Shown: piece after piece, positions 9,074-18,699 of the stretch
Numbering within the stretch: position 1 is the stretch's first letter
How the letters are laid out: every line of letters starts with the position of its first letter
Source of the DNA: Povalibacter uvarum
Lineage (GTDB): Bacteria; Pseudomonadota; Gammaproteobacteria; Steroidobacterales; Steroidobacteraceae
Reading direction: 5' to 3'
Assembly (NCBI RefSeq): GCF_014202975.1
Contig: NZ_JACHHZ010000001.1
Span: forward strand, 248,001-312,000
Length of the DNA stretch: 64,000 nucleotides
Made by a program: the position numbers and the translations under genes
The notes under the pieces: model-generated
Database searches by the model: none
What the model saw: only the letters and a program-made list of their open reading frames with translations
Told to the model about the DNA's origin: nothing

Positions 9074-9238
9074 TTTCCACGGGGAGCACGGGGTGCCACG
9101 GGGGAAGAAAGATTTCTCTTAGTAAGACTCCGCTACTCAACGCTGAGTCGCCCGCGCTAGTTTGATCCTTCGCCAAGGCTCATGCGTCTTCATATTGTAG
9201 TTTCTTCCCCGTGATACCCCGTGTCCCCCGTGGAGAAT
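9074..9238. repeat. Word-repeat inverted repeat (CCACGGGG type), in 437-base gap
   Basis: The gap 9056-9492 holds no credible gene. It contains two arms made of a degenerate 9-base word. The left arm (9074-9109) reads TTCCACGGGGAGCACGGGG and onward. The right arm (about 9200-9238) reads CCCCGTGATACCCCGTG, then CCCCCGTGGAGAATCC. The arms are roughly reverse complementary, so the RNA could form a long imperfect hairpin. No U tract follows. The same word family occurs at 61941-62028. The remaining 250 bases before sodB show nothing I recognise beyond its ribosome binding site. Confidence 0.7.
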
Positions 9239-9492
9239 CCGAGTTCTCTGCCTTCCGATCCGCACTGAGTTAGCGCGTGGCCACGACGCTTGCGATGAGC
9301 GCTGACGGCCTGTATTTTCCCCGACGCAATCTGTTCACCCGCCTGCCTTTCGCACCCCGCCTCACGATCATCGTTCGATAGTTCTCGCCGCGGTTTCCCG
9401 CGCACCTCATCGCCGTTCTCGAGAGTCGATCCGCGCGACATTCCGTTCGATACGGAGGTGGGCCAGCCATCGCCAACTGTGGAGATTTGTTC

Positions 9493-10095
9493 ATGAGTTT
9501 TACGTTGCCCACCCTTCCGTACGCGATCGGTGCACTTGCCGAGCGCGGCATGTGCCAGGAAACGCTCGAGCTGCATCACGGCAAGCATCACCAGACGTAT
9601 GTGACCGCACTGAATGGCCTGGTGGAGAAGAACGATGCGTTGAAGGGCAAGTCGCTCGAGGAGCTCGTGAAGCTCTCCGCGGGCAAGGAAGACCTGACGC
9701 CGGTGTTCAACAACGCGGGCCAGCACTGGAATCACAGCTTCTTCTGGGAATCGCTGTCGCCGGAGGGCGGCGTCATTCCGCCGCAGCTCGAGCGCAAGCT
9801 CGTGGAGGATTTCGGCGGCGTCGATCAGTTCAAGGCGCAGTTCAAGGCCGCGGCCCTCGGCCAGTTCGGTTCGGGCTGGGCGTGGCTGGTCCTCGGCAAG
9901 GACGGCAAGCTGAAAGTGACGAAGTCACCGAACGCCGGCACGCCGATCGCGAGCGGCGAGGGCAAGCCCCTGCTCGTGCTGGACGTGTGGGAGCACGCGT
10001 ACTACGTGGACTTCAGGAACCGGCGTCCGGACTTCACGGACAACTTTTTGAACAAGCTCGCGAACTATGAGTTCGCGGCGGCGAACCTGAAGTAA
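9493..10095 (+). CDS. sodB: Iron superoxide dismutase
   Basis: A 200-residue Fe/Mn superoxide dismutase that converts superoxide to hydrogen peroxide and oxygen in the cytoplasm. Metal ligands are visible: His in LELHHGKHHQTYV (about residue 27), His in AGQHWNHSFFW (about 75), and Asp and His in LDVWEHAYYVDF (about 160-164). The residues around the QHWNHSFFW and GQFGSGW blocks fit the iron-type SodB subgroup better than SodA, although metal use should not be considered proven. ATG 9493 was chosen because GGAG lies 8 bases upstream; a TTG two codons earlier is rejected. It has no signal peptide. It stands alone between a c-di-GMP gene and the convergent nadC. Confidence 0.95.
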   Translation: MSFTLPTLPYAIGALAERGMCQETLELHHGKHHQTYVTALNGLVEKNDALKGKSLEELVKLSAGKEDLTPVFNNAGQHWNHSFFWESLSPEGGVIPPQLERKLVEDFGGVDQFKAQFKAAALGQFGSGWAWLVLGKDGKLKVTKSPNAGTPIASGEGKPLLVLDVWEHAYYVDFRNRRPDFTDNFLNKLANYEFAAANLK

Positions 10096-10139
10096 GCCGT
10101 ACCGGTGATGTGTGACGGGCCGAGAACCTTCTTCGCCCG

Positions 10140-10997
10140 TCACGCTTCCAGACTGAATCTCATCGACAGATCCACCGCCTGCACGTGCTTCGTCAGCCCG
10201 CCGACGCTGATGTAGTCCACGCCGGTCTCCGCGATTGACCGGATCGTCTGCAGCGATACGTTCCCTGAGGCTTCCAGTTCGATGCGTCGACCGACGCGTG
10301 CGTGAGTGAGTGCGACTGCTTCGCGCAGCAACTCCAGGCTGAAGTTGTCGAGCAGGACGCGATCGATGTCGGTCGCCAGTGCCTGCTGCAGTTCATCGAG
10401 ATTCTCGACTTCCACTTCGACGACGGCTTTCCCGGCAACCTTGCGCGCTTGCGCCACGGCGGCTGCGATGGAGCCTGCCGAGGCAATGTGATTCTCTTTC
10501 ACGAGCACGGCATCGAAGAGCCCGATGCGGTGATTGACGCCGCCGCCGCAGCGCACGGCGTACTTCTGCGCGAGACGCAAACCCGGAATTGTCTTGCGGG
10601 TATCTAGAACGCGCGTCGACGTTCCCGCGATCGCATCGACGTGCTGTCGCGTGAGCGTTGCTGTTGCCGATAGTGTCTGCAGGAAGTTGAGGGCTGTTCG
10701 TTCGCCCGTAAGGATCGAACGCGCCGGGCCTGCGAGTTTGCACAGCGTCTGGTCGGCGACGACCTTCGCACCTTCACCGGCCAGCCAGACAACTGTGACA
10801 TGCGGATCGAGCTGGCGGAATACGTCGTCGAACCACGCACGACCGCATAATACTGCGGGTTCGCGCGAGATGACTGTCGCGCGAGCCTTCTTGTCGGCGG
10901 GAATCAACGAGGCTGTCAGGTCGCCGTTGCCGACGTCTTCAGCGATGGCGCGCGCGACCTGCTTTTCGAGATCGGGCGGTAATGGGATGGGGCTCAT
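10140..10997 (-). CDS. nadC: Nicotinate-nucleotide pyrophosphorylase (quinolinate phosphoribosyltransferase)
   Basis: A 285-residue type II phosphoribosyltransferase of de novo NAD synthesis: quinolinate plus PRPP gives nicotinate mononucleotide, CO2 and pyrophosphate. Family blocks are present: DVGNGDLTA at the N-terminus, [27 protein letters not shown], the substrate-binding [25 protein letters not shown] region, [24 protein letters not shown] and the final [21 protein letters not shown]. Length and motif order are standard for the family. It is convergent with sodB. Upstream on the same strand lies a strong inverted repeat and then a PuuD-like gene. No nadA or nadB is in the window. Confidence 0.96.
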   Translation of the reverse strand: MSPIPLPPDLEKQVARAIAEDVGNGDLTASLIPADKKARATVISREPAVLCGRAWFDDVFRQLDPHVTVVWLAGEGAKVVADQTLCKLAGPARSILTGERTALNFLQTLSATATLTRQHVDAIAGTSTRVLDTRKTIPGLRLAQKYAVRCGGGVNHRIGLFDAVLVKENHIASAGSIAAAVAQARKVAGKAVVEVEVENLDELQQALATDIDRVLLDNFSLELLREAVALTHARVGRRIELEASGNVSLQTIRSIAETGVDYISVGGLTKHVQAVDLSMRFSLEA

Positions 10998-11019
10998 GCG
11001 CCGGATTAGAGCACAGCAT

Positions 11020-11112
11020 GAGGCTCGAGGCGTGAGGCACGAGGCGCGAGCCAGAGGGGAGCGCGCCTTTCCTGGCTCTGGCGCGAGCCTCGTGCCTCAC
11101 GCCTCGAGCCCT
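11020..11112. repeat. Word-repeat inverted repeat (GAGGC type)
   Basis: The left arm (about 11020-11058) is built of GAGGC-containing words such as GGCGTGAGGCACGAGGC. The right arm (about 11071-11112) is its near-perfect reverse complement, GCCTCGTGCCTCACGCC, flanked by GGCTCTGG and CTCGAGCC. About 30 base pairs can form around a loop of about 12-15 bases, with one 6-base slippage. It lies between the 3' end of the PuuD-like gene and the start of nadC, both on the minus strand. It could therefore act as a terminator-like or mRNA-protecting hairpin between them. There is no T run as in a classical intrinsic terminator. Confidence 0.8.
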
Positions 11113-11120
11113 CCCTTACG

Positions 11121-11720
11121 TCAGAACCCGAGGCCGTGGCTCTGGCCGCCCATGCAAAGCAGCATGGGAAGGGAGAGGATGAAGTTCGTGCGTGAGGCGT
11201 ACAGCGCAGTCTTGCGGGCACTGGCTTTCTCAGCATCGGTCGCTGGAACGAGGCCGAGGATCTTCTTCTGGTTCGGCCAGATGAGGACCCACACATTGAA
11301 CAACATGATCGTGCCGAGCCAGGCGCCGATGCCGATCGTGCGGAACCCCGGCTGCAACGTAATCGCCTTGATGAAGTTCGCGTGATCGCCGTAGCCCGAC
11401 GCCAGGTAGTACGCACCGCTGATCCAGGTCGCGACAGCCGCCCAACGGAACCAGAGCAGCGCGCGAGGCGCGATGTACTTCGTGACGCCAGCGCCGCCCG
11501 GACCGCCGGAATCGGCCGCAGCGGCTGCGAGTCCCGGAATCTGGACGAGGTTGAAATAGTAGAGCAAGCCGATCCAGGTGATGCCGGACACGATGTGGAT
11601 CCATCGATCGATATGCACGCCCTGCAGCTCGGGGCCCTGGCCGGTGATCACCAGGATCAGGACGATCGTGAGCACGATGCCGGTGATGATGGCACCCCGG
11701 ACGGAAGTCAGCGGATTCAT
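11121..11720 (-). CDS. PuuD-like urate oxidase N-terminal membrane domain protein
   Basis: A 199-residue membrane protein that resembles the N-terminal membrane domain of PuuD-type urate hydroxylase (urate oxidase N-terminal domain, formerly DUF989). About five hydrophobic helices are visible. HIDRWIHIVSGITWIGLLYYFNLVQIPG and the later RWAAVATWISGAYYLASGYG carry the family's conserved histidine and tryptophan pattern. Full PuuD proteins add a C-terminal cytochrome c domain, but no C-x2-C-H heme motif is present here. Urate hydroxylation is therefore doubtful, and a general haem-dependent membrane role is equally possible. ATG 11720 was chosen, since the 25-residue upstream extension is basic and lacks any signal. 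No purine catabolism genes are adjacent. Confidence 0.7.
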   Translation of the reverse strand: MNPLTSVRGAIITGIVLTIVLILVITGQGPELQGVHIDRWIHIVSGITWIGLLYYFNLVQIPGLAAAAADSGGPGGAGVTKYIAPRALLWFRWAAVATWISGAYYLASGYGDHANFIKAITLQPGFRTIGIGAWLGTIMLFNVWVLIWPNQKKILGLVPATDAEKASARKTALYASRTNFILSLPMLLCMGGQSHGLGF

Positions 11721-11902
11721 GATTTCTTGTCTCCCAGCAGTCGAGGAACGTTGCCGGACGGTTCTTATTGGCGCCCGGGCCCTGCGGCCCGGCATCCGGA
11801 TGAAAACCCTTAAGGTGTCCTAGGCTTTTTCCGGAGGCGTTGAAGAATAGGCGGGCGGTCCTCATAATTCAACGGCATGCACGCGCGCGTGCACCGATCA
11901 CC

Positions 11903-12103
11903 ATGCTGCAGCCGCCTCCGCCCACCGTGTCTTCGCCGTGTACCAAGGTCTGCACGCTCGATACCGAAGGCGTCTGTCTGGGTTGCGGCCGCGCGTTGAA
12001 CGAGATCGCCAACTGGTCGCGAATGTCGGCCGACGAGCAGCGCGAAGTCTGTCGCAAGGCCGAGCAAAGGCGCCTGCATCGCGCCACCGCGGTCTCGCCT
12101 TAG
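11903..12103 (+). CDS. DUF1289 small cysteine-rich protein
   Basis: A 66-residue protein of the DUF1289 family. It carries SPCTKVCTLDTEGVCLGCGRALNEIANWSRMSADEQREV, with four cysteines in a C-x3-C-x7-C-x2-C arrangement that suggests a small metal or Fe-S site. The biochemical role of the family is not established. It sits 28 bases upstream of the monothiol glutaredoxin gene on the same strand, and co-transcription with this Fe-S cluster carrier is plausible. ATG 11903 was chosen; a longer form starting at 11840 adds only an arginine-rich stretch that does not look conserved. Confidence 0.8.
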   Translation: MLQPPPPTVSSPCTKVCTLDTEGVCLGCGRALNEIANWSRMSADEQREVCRKAEQRRLHRATAVSP

Positions 12104-12131
12104 ACCCTTTTCCCTTTTGAGGTATTCCTCC

Positions 12132-12443
12132 GTGGACGTCATCGAGCGCATCAAATCCCAGCTTTCATCCAACCCGGTCATGCTGTACATGAAGGGCACG
12201 CCGGATTTCCCCCAGTGCGGCTTCTCGGCTGCAGCCGTTCGGGCGTTGAGCGCCGCCGGTGCGTCGTTCGGCCACGTGAACATCTTCGAAGATCCCGAGC
12301 TGCGCGAAGCGCTGAAGCAGTACTCCAACTGGCCGACCTACCCGCAGCTCTACGTCAACGGTGAACTGATCGGCGGCTCCGACATCATCATCGAGATGTA
12401 CAACAGCGGGGAGTTGGAGAAGGTGCTCGCGGAAGCGAAGTGA
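12132..12443 (+). CDS. grxD: Monothiol glutaredoxin Grx4 (GrxD)
   Basis: A 103-residue monothiol glutaredoxin of the Grx4/Grx5 type, which binds and transfers [2Fe-2S] clusters in the cytoplasm together with glutathione and BolA-type partners. The active-site C-G-F-S is in PDFPQCGFSAAAV at about residue 29. The glutathione-binding WPTYPQLYVNGELIGGSDI and the terminal EMYNSGEL motif are present. The GTG at 12132 gives the usual VDVIERIKSQL start; a TTG at 12117 is the upstream alternative. The gene follows the DUF1289 gene and is convergent with rnt. Confidence 0.95.
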   Translation: MDVIERIKSQLSSNPVMLYMKGTPDFPQCGFSAAAVRALSAAGASFGHVNIFEDPELREALKQYSNWPTYPQLYVNGELIGGSDIIIEMYNSGELEKVLAEAK

Positions 12444-12476
12444 TCGCGACGCGTCGCGCTGGGTGACGCGTACGCG

Positions 12477-13118
12477 TCACTCCGTGACGATCGGCCCCAC
12501 CTTGTTGCACACCCGGCAGAACAGCTCCGCCGTCTGCCGGGCATCATAGAGCGCCGAGTGCGCCTCATTCGAATCCCATTCGATTCCCGCTGCATGTAGT
12601 GCTTTTGCGAGCACTGTCTGTCCGTAGACCACGCCCGCGAGGGTCGCTGTGTCGAAGCTCGAGAACGGGTGGAACGGATTGCGCTTGATGCCGGTGCGGG
12701 CGACCGCGGCATTCAGAAAATTCAGGTCGAAGTACGCGTTGTGGCCGACGAGAACGGCGCGCGTGCAGTCGTTGTCCTTCATCGCCTGGCGGATGTCGCG
12801 GAACAGGCGGCCCAATGCGTCCTTCTCGGGGATCGCGGGCCGCAGCGGGTGATGCGGATCGATCCCGTTCACCGCAAGCGAGGCGTCTTCGATATTCGCA
12901 CCGGGAAACGGCTGCACGTGATAGCGCCAGCCCTCTCCAGTCTTGAGCGTGCCATCACCCTGGATTTCGACGAGCACCGCCGCGATTTCGAGCAGGGCAT
13001 CGGTGTTTGGATTGAAACCGCCGCACTCGACATCGACGACGACAGGCAGGAAGCCACGGAAGCGACGGGACATCAGCTGCTTGTCGTTCAATTTGCAGCG
13101 CCCCCGGTCAGCCGCCAC
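12477..13118 (-). CDS. rnt: Ribonuclease T
   Basis: A DEDDh 3'-5' exoribonuclease of up to 213 residues that trims tRNA and other small RNA 3' ends. Exonuclease motifs are [12 protein letters not shown] (Exo I, D and E), [14 protein letters not shown] (Exo II, D) and [16 protein letters not shown] (Exo III, H and D). Exo I usually reads DVETxGFN in the family; here a Cys replaces the Thr. The GTG at 13118 overlaps the pyrC stop region by 31 bases. A TTG at 13091 and an ATG at 13071 ([10 protein letters not shown]) are in-frame alternatives, and the true N-terminus is uncertain. It is arranged behind pyrC on the same strand, probably as one transcript. Confidence 0.93.
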   Translation of the reverse strand: MAADRGRCKLNDKQLMSRRFRGFLPVVVDVECGGFNPNTDALLEIAAVLVEIQGDGTLKTGEGWRYHVQPFPGANIEDASLAVNGIDPHHPLRPAIPEKDALGRLFRDIRQAMKDNDCTRAVLVGHNAYFDLNFLNAAVARTGIKRNPFHPFSSFDTATLAGVVYGQTVLAKALHAAGIEWDSNEAHSALYDARQTAELFCRVCNKVGPIVTE

Positions 13119-14134
13119 GCGATGCTTTCGCCCGCGCGGAATGGGATGAGCTCATCGCTTGCGAACGGATAGCTCGCGGGCGGTGACCACGCCGAGCGTT
13201 CGAGCGTGATTCGCGAAGTGTTTCGCGGCAGTCCGTAGAAATCAGGTCCGCGCAGCGATGCGAACGCTTCGAGACGATCGAGGCGGCCGGCGAGCTCGAA
13301 CGCTTCGGCATAGAGCTCGATGGCGGCGTGCGCCGAGAAAATCCCTGCGCATCCGCAGGTCGTTTCCTTGGTATGGCGTGCGTGCGGCGCGCTGTCTGTG
13401 CCGAGGAAGAAGCGCGGATCGTCGCTGGTTGCCGCTTCGACGAGCGCGCGGCGATCCCGCTCGCGCTTGAGCACCGGCAGGCAGTAGTTGTGCGGCCGGA
13501 TGCCGCCCTGGAAGATGGCATTGCGGTTCAGCAGCAGATGTTGCGGCGTGATCGTCGCTGCGACGCCGGCCCGTGCGCTGGTTACGAACTGCACAGCTTC
13601 GCGGGTCGTGACGTGCTCGAAAACGATCTTCAGGCGGGGAAAGCGCTGCGCGACCTGTGCGAGTGTGCGGTCGATGAAGACGCACTCACGATCGAAGATG
13701 TCGATGTCCTGGTCTGTCACCTCGCCGTGCACCTGGAAAACCAGCCCTGATTCCTCCATCGCCGCGAGGGCGGGGAAGATCTTCTCGATGGACGTCACGC
13801 CCGCATCCGAATGCGTGGTCGCACCGGCGGGGTAGAGTTTCGCGCCGACGATGAAGCCACTGGCGCGTGCCGCGTGAATCTCCTCCGGCGCCGTGCTGTC
13901 GGTGAGATAGAGCGTCATCAACGGCTCGAAGGACGAACCTGCTGGAACTGCCTGAAGAATTCGTTCGCGATACGCCTTCGCCTGAGCGACCGTCGTCACC
14001 GGCGGTTTCAGATTCGGCATGATCACGGCCCGCGCGAACTGCCTGGCTGTGAAAGGAATGACGCTCGCCATCGCGGCGCCATCGCGCACATGCAGATGCC
14101 AGTCGTCGGGACGCAGGATCGTGAGTTGGGACAT
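13088..14134 (-). CDS. pyrC: Dihydroorotase, class II
   Basis: A 348-residue zinc amidohydrolase that cyclises N-carbamoyl-aspartate to dihydroorotate in pyrimidine synthesis. The N-terminal [12 protein letters not shown] holds the H-x-H metal ligands and substrate-binding Arg. [17 protein letters not shown] contains the carboxylated lysine. FQVHGE and FEHVTTREA supply the further histidine ligands, and [16 protein letters not shown] carries the catalytic aspartate. The length and motifs match E. coli-type PyrC rather than the longer class I enzymes. The stop overlaps the start chosen for rnt. Confidence 0.96.
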   Translation of the reverse strand: MSQLTILRPDDWHLHVRDGAAMASVIPFTARQFARAVIMPNLKPPVTTVAQAKAYRERILQAVPAGSSFEPLMTLYLTDSTAPEEIHAARASGFIVGAKLYPAGATTHSDAGVTSIEKIFPALAAMEESGLVFQVHGEVTDQDIDIFDRECVFIDRTLAQVAQRFPRLKIVFEHVTTREAVQFVTSARAGVAATITPQHLLLNRNAIFQGGIRPHNYCLPVLKRERDRRALVEAATSDDPRFFLGTDSAPHARHTKETTCGCAGIFSAHAAIELYAEAFELAGRLDRLEAFASLRGPDFYGLPRNTSRITLERSAWSPPASYPFASDELIPFRAGESIAWRLTGGAAN

Positions 14135-14139
14135 TGAAG

Positions 14140-14175
14140 AGGGCTGCTGGCTACTGGCTGCTGGCTGGCTGGCCA
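14140..14175. repeat. Dispersed GGCT-word repeat, copy 1
   Basis: AGGGCTGCTGGCTACTGGCT followed by GCTGGCTGGCTGGCCAG lies between pyrC and the M17 aminopeptidase gene. The reverse complement of most of this element (CTGGCCAGCAGCCAGTAGCC, then AGCAGCCCT) recurs at 22591-22620, about 8.4 kb away. This shows it is a dispersed element and not local slippage. Only a single arm is clear here. Confidence 0.75.
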
Positions 14176-14192
14176 GAAGCCTCAGAGGGCGG

Positions 14193-15773
14193 TCATTTCC
14201 GAAGTCTGACCAGCTTACCAGCAGCCTGTTTGCCAGTCGCCTTCTTGTGCGGCCGATCCCCGAGCAATTGCTGATCCAGCAGCAATGAAGTCGTGTATCT
14301 CACGCCGAAACCCGTGAAGTCCGTCGGGATGTGCCCCAGGCCGCCGCTGCGGTTGCTCGCGGCGAGATCGATGTGGATCCAGGGCGTTTCCGCCGGAACG
14401 AATCGGTTGAGGAATCTCGCCGCGAGGATGTGATCACCCTTGCTGTCGAGCGTGCACTGCAGGACATCGGCGACGGGCGAATCAAGATCGGCGTCGAAAT
14501 CTTCATCCATCGGGAATGTCCAGACGCGCTCGCCGCTCGCCCTGCCCGCGAGCTCGATCTGCGTGCGCCAATCCGGGCGGTTGGTGAATGCGCCGCTGAA
14601 GCGTTCCGTGAGTGCCATGACGCAGGCGCCGGTGAGTGTCGCGTAATCGATGACGAGCGACGGCTTCTCGCGCGTGGCGAGCGCGAGCGTGTCCGCCAAT
14701 GCCATCCGGCCCTCGGCGTCGCTGTGAACCACTTGTATCGTCACGCCGTTGGAGGCGCGAATGACTTCCTGTGGCCGATATGCCCGCGGTCCGATTTCGT
14801 TCTCCGTCAACGCGAGCCAGCAGTCGATGTCATAGGGGGCGTCGAGATCGGTCAGCGCGCGCAACGTGCCGACGGCAACGGCGCTGCCCTGCATGTCCTC
14901 GTGCATCTGATACATGCTTTTGTGCGGCTTCAGGTTGATGCCGCCGGTGTCGAAGCAGATTCCCTTGCCGACGAGTGCGAGTTTCCCCGCGACGCGGCGT
15001 CGGTCGCGAGCGCGATAGCGCAAACGCACGATGCCTGCATCCCGATGCTCGTTGGCACGTGCTACGGCCAGGAAGGCTCCGGCGCCGAGCCTCCGCAATG
15101 CAGCCTCATTGAAGAACGAGAATCCCCACCCACATCTACGTGCAAGCGTCGTAAGCGCACGTCGGTAGTTGCCGCTCGTCAGCACATTCGGCGGCAGCGT
15201 CGTGAGCCAGCGGGCGAGATGATTGCCGCGGTCGACTGCGAGCACGCGATCGGCGTCGATCCCGCCTTCGCCGTTCAGCGTGATGCGTTCGATGTCGACG
15301 TGTCGGGGCGGTTTCGACTTCAGTGCCGGCATTGCCGCGGTCGCGGCCAGTGCTGCCGTGGTCATCGCTTCGAGGACGCGTGATGAAAACGCTGGTTCCA
15401 GCCCGTGCGATGCGACGAGGAGATTGCGTATCGAACTCCCGGCAAATGTCTTCCATGCTCTGGCCGCCGCGGTGAGCAGCTCGAATGCGGATGCCGTGGG
15501 TTTGACGAAGACGATCGTGAGCGGCAGCGCATCGGGCGAAACGCGCGTCGCGATCATGCCGACGGGGCCGGATCGCTGAGCTTCCCGATGGAGCTTCTCG
15601 ATCAGCGCGGCGAAGGGCAGGGTGGCGAGAGACGGTCCCTGCGAATGCCCGTCCGGCTGCGATGAGGCATCGCAAAAGATCACCGACCCATCGTGCTCAC
15701 GCAGCAGCCGTTCGTTGAGCCTTGTTTTTCGCTGTTCTATGCGCGCGTTGCGCTCTGCGGGAAGCAATTCCAC
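14193..15773 (-). CDS. M17 family leucyl aminopeptidase-like protein
   Basis: A 526-residue cytosolic metallo-aminopeptidase of family M17 (PepA/leucyl aminopeptidase group). The C-terminal catalytic domain contains [17 protein letters not shown] (metal-binding K and D), [15 protein letters not shown] (D) and [16 protein letters not shown]. The last corresponds to the NTDAEGRL signature, with the D and E ligands retained but H-S in place of [14 protein letters not shown] follows. The N-terminal half (1-200) is a divergent regulatory domain. The start is a GTG at 15773-15771 preceded by an AAGGAA stretch. The end carries a basic tail. It diverges from aceE. It belongs to the atypical M17 branch and may prefer different N-terminal residues from PepA. 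Confidence 0.88.
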   Translation of the reverse strand: MELLPAERNARIEQRKTRLNERLLREHDGSVIFCDASSQPDGHSQGPSLATLPFAALIEKLHREAQRSGPVGMIATRVSPDALPLTIVFVKPTASAFELLTAAARAWKTFAGSSIRNLLVASHGLEPAFSSRVLEAMTTAALAATAAMPALKSKPPRHVDIERITLNGEGGIDADRVLAVDRGNHLARWLTTLPPNVLTSGNYRRALTTLARRCGWGFSFFNEAALRRLGAGAFLAVARANEHRDAGIVRLRYRARDRRRVAGKLALVGKGICFDTGGINLKPHKSMYQMHEDMQGSAVAVGTLRALTDLDAPYDIDCWLALTENEIGPRAYRPQEVIRASNGVTIQVVHSDAEGRMALADTLALATREKPSLVIDYATLTGACVMALTERFSGAFTNRPDWRTQIELAGRASGERVWTFPMDEDFDADLDSPVADVLQCTLDSKGDHILAARFLNRFVPAETPWIHIDLAASNRSGGLGHIPTDFTGFGVRYTTSLLLDQQLLGDRPHKKATGKQAAGKLVRLRK

Positions 15774-16032
15774 GTGCCCGATTCCTTGACGTCAAAAATG
15801 CAAACTCCGATGATACGCGGGCTCTTCTGCGGGTTGGAATTTAGCCTCCAAGCGCCTGAAGTGCCTCGCAATGAAGCGAGTCCGAAGCCCGGCGCGGTAG
15901 GTGCCGGCGCCCGCATCCGAGCGACGAAACCCCTGGTGACGAAATCCAAGTGTTCCGGCGCTGTTTTTGACACCGGTTGCGCAGGCCTTTCCATCCGCTT
16001 TCGATCAAACAGTCACCGATAGAAGCAAACGC

Positions 16033-18699
16033 ATGTCTGAACCCTCCCGGTTGGATGATCTGGACCCGCAGGAAACCAGGGAATGGCTTGAATCCATCGA
16101 TTCGGTTCTCAAGACCCACGGGGCCGAACGCGCGCACTTCCTGCTGGAACGTCTGATCGACCACGCGCGGCGCTCCGGCGCGTACCTGCCGTACAAGCCG
16201 AACACGGCGTACCTCAATACGATCTCAGGCGCCCAGGAAAAAGACTATCCGGGCGATCGCACGATCGAGCGGCGCCTCGAGGCGTACATCCGCTGGAACG
16301 CGATGGCGATGGTCGTTCGCGCCAACCGTCGCAGCTCCGAATACGGCGGCCACATCGCAAGCTACGCATCGGCCGCGACGCTCTACGAAGTCGGCTTCAA
16401 TCACTTCTGGCGTGCGCCGTCGGACAAGCATCCGGGCGACATGATCTATTTCCAGGGCCACGCATCGCCCGGCATCTATTCCCGCGCCTGGCTCGAAGGC
16501 CGGCTGACCGACGAACATCTCGATCACTTCCGGCAGGAAGTGAAGAGCGAGAAGGGCCTGAGCTCGTATCCGCATCCCTGGCTGATGCCGGACTTCTGGC
16601 AGTACCCGACCGTGTCGATGGGTCTCGGCCCGATGATGGCCATCTACCAGGCCCGCTTTCAGCGTTATCTCGAGCACCGCGGCATCGTGCCGGAGACGGA
16701 TCGCAAGATCTGGGCGTTCCTCGGCGACGGGGAAATGGACGAGCCTGAATCGATGGGCGCGATCACCATGCCGGTGCGCGAGAAGCTCGACAATCTCGTC
16801 TTCGTCATCAACTGCAACCTGCAGCGTCTCGATGGTCCGGTTCGCGGCAACGGCAAGATCATCCAGGAACTCGAAGCTGCGTTCCTCGGTGCCGGCTGGA
16901 ACGTCGTCAAGGTCATCTGGGGTTCGCGCTGGGATCCGCTCATCGCACGCGATACGAAGGGACTGCTTCGTCGCGTAATGGAAGAGTGCGTCGACGGCGA
17001 ATACCAGAACTTCAAGGCGAAGGGCGGTGCGTACACGCGCGAGAACTTCTTCGGCAAGTATCCCGAGCTGAAGGAAATGGTCGCGACGATGTCGGACGAC
17101 GAGATCTGGCGCCTGAACCGCGGCGGTCACGACTACAAGAAGGTGTGGAACGCGTACAACGTCGCTTCCGCACAGAACGGCAAGCCCACCGTCATTCTCG
17201 CGAAGACGGTGAAGGGCTACCTCATGGGTCGCTGGGGCGAGAGCCAGAACCCGACTCACCAGCAGAAGAAGCTCGATGACGAGGCGCTGCGCGAGTTCAG
17301 CAAGCGCATCTTCATCGATCTCACCGATGAAGAACTGTCGCAGGCGTCGTTCAAGCGACCGGCCGACGACAGCCCCGAAATGAAATATCTGCGCGAGCGC
17401 CGTGGGCTGCTCGGCGGCTCGATCCCGCAGCGTCGCAGCACTGCACCGTCGCTGAAGGTGCCGGAGCTGTCGGCATTCGATGCGCTGCTGCAGAGCTCTG
17501 GCGATCGCGAAATCTCGACGACGATGGCGCTCGTGCGGATCCTGCAGACGCTGGTGAAGGACAAGAACGTCGGCCAGCACATCGTGCCGATCATCCCCGA
17601 CGAAGCCCGCACATTCGGCATGGAAGGCATGTTCCGCCAGATCGGCATCTATTCGTCGATGGGCCAGCTCTACACGCCGCAGGATTCCGACCAGCTCATG
17701 TTCTACAAAGAGGACAAGAAGGGTCAGATCCTGGAAGAGGGCATCAACGAGGGCGGCGCATTGTCGTCGTTCGTCGCAGCAGGCACGGCCTATGCGAACC
17801 ACAACGTGAACATGGTGCCGTTCTACATCTTCTATTCGATGTTCGGTTTCCAGCGCGTCGGCGATTTCATCTGGGCGGCCGGCGACAGCCAGGCTCGCGG
17901 TTTCCTCGTCGGTGCAACCGCGGGTCGCACGACGCTCGCGGGCGAAGGCCTGCAGCACCAGGACGGCCATAGCCACCTGATGTCGTCCACTGTGCCCAAC
18001 TGCGTCTCGTACGATCCGACGTTCGCTTATGAGCTCGCAGTGATCGTGCAGGACGGTCTGCGTCGCATGTATGCGGACCAGGAAGACATCTTCTATTACA
18101 TCACCTGCATGAACGAGAACTACCTGCACCCCGCGATGCCGAAAGGCGCGGAGCAGGGCATTCTCAAAGGCATGTATCTGCTGCAGGGCGGCGGCAAGGG
18201 CAAGGTTCGCGTGAACCTGCTCGGCGCCGGCACGATCCTCAACGAAGTCATCAAGGCGGCCGAGATCCTCGAGAAGGACTACGGCGTGCCTGCCGACATC
18301 TTCAGTGTGCCGAGCTTCTCCGAACTGCGCCGCGAAGCACTCGATGTCGAGCGCACCAATGGCCTGAATCCGGACAAGCCGGCGAAGCAACCGTACGTTC
18401 GCGAGTGCTTCGGCGACCGCACGGGACCTTTCATTGCGGCGACTGACTACATGAAGATCCTCGCTGACCAGATCCGTCAGTGGGTGCCGGGACGCTACGT
18501 GGTGCTGGGCACGGACGGCTACGGCCGCAGCGACAATCGCGAGCAGTTGCGACATCACTTCGAGGTCGATGCTCCTCACATCGTCGTCGCATCGCTGCGC
18601 GCGCTGGCCGACGAAGGCAAACTCGACATGGCGACCGTCAAGGCCGCCATGAAGAAGTTCAACATCGACCCGGCGAAGCCGAATCCGGTGACGCAGTGA
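16033..18699 (+). CDS. aceE: Pyruvate dehydrogenase E1 component, homodimeric
   Basis: An 888-residue thiamine-diphosphate enzyme that decarboxylates pyruvate and reductively acetylates the lipoyl groups of E2. The TPP/Mg2+ motif is visible as WAFLGDGEMDEPESMG through FVINCNLQRLDGPVRGNGKI (about residues 230-275). Other family blocks are YFQGHASPGIYSRAWLEGR, SYPHPWLMPDFWQYPTVSMG, IPIIPDEARTFGMEGMFRQIGIY and GEGLQHQDGHSH. The length is normal for the AceE type and unlike alpha/beta E1. ATG 16033 was chosen; the upstream frame from 15967 has no similarity. It is the first gene of aceE-aceF-lpdA and is transcribed away from the aminopeptidase gene across a 259-base gap. I could not recognise a PdhR operator there. 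Confidence 0.98.
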   Translation: MSEPSRLDDLDPQETREWLESIDSVLKTHGAERAHFLLERLIDHARRSGAYLPYKPNTAYLNTISGAQEKDYPGDRTIERRLEAYIRWNAMAMVVRANRRSSEYGGHIASYASAATLYEVGFNHFWRAPSDKHPGDMIYFQGHASPGIYSRAWLEGRLTDEHLDHFRQEVKSEKGLSSYPHPWLMPDFWQYPTVSMGLGPMMAIYQARFQRYLEHRGIVPETDRKIWAFLGDGEMDEPESMGAITMPVREKLDNLVFVINCNLQRLDGPVRGNGKIIQELEAAFLGAGWNVVKVIWGSRWDPLIARDTKGLLRRVMEECVDGEYQNFKAKGGAYTRENFFGKYPELKEMVATMSDDEIWRLNRGGHDYKKVWNAYNVASAQNGKPTVILAKTVKGYLMGRWGESQNPTHQQKKLDDEALREFSKRIFIDLTDEELSQASFKRPADDSPEMKYLRERRGLLGGSIPQRRSTAPSLKVPELSAFDALLQSSGDREISTTMALVRILQTLVKDKNVGQHIVPIIPDEARTFGMEGMFRQIGIYSSMGQLYTPQDSDQLMFYKEDKKGQILEEGINEGGALSSFVAAGTAYANHNVNMVPFYIFYSMFGFQRVGDFIWAAGDSQARGFLVGATAGRTTLAGEGLQHQDGHSHLMSSTVPNCVSYDPTFAYELAVIVQDGLRRMYADQEDIFYYITCMNENYLHPAMPKGAEQGILKGMYLLQGGGKGKVRVNLLGAGTILNEVIKAAEILEKDYGVPADIFSVPSFSELRREALDVERTNGLNPDKPAKQPYVRECFGDRTGPFIAATDYMKILADQIRQWVPGRYVVLGTDGYGRSDNREQLRHHFEVDAPHIVVASLRALADEGKLDMATVKAAMKKFNIDPAKPNPVTQ

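Noticed and set aside
9074-9238. Classical Rho-independent terminators at the word-repeat hairpins
   Set aside because: The hairpins are GC-rich and long, but no T tract follows any of them. I list them as repeats and not as terminators.
16225-18579. A 784-codon open frame antisense to aceE
   Set aside because: High-GC codon bias keeps the opposite strand open. The translation is low-complexity (R/H/D/V-rich) with no domain, while the plus strand encodes a textbook AceE.
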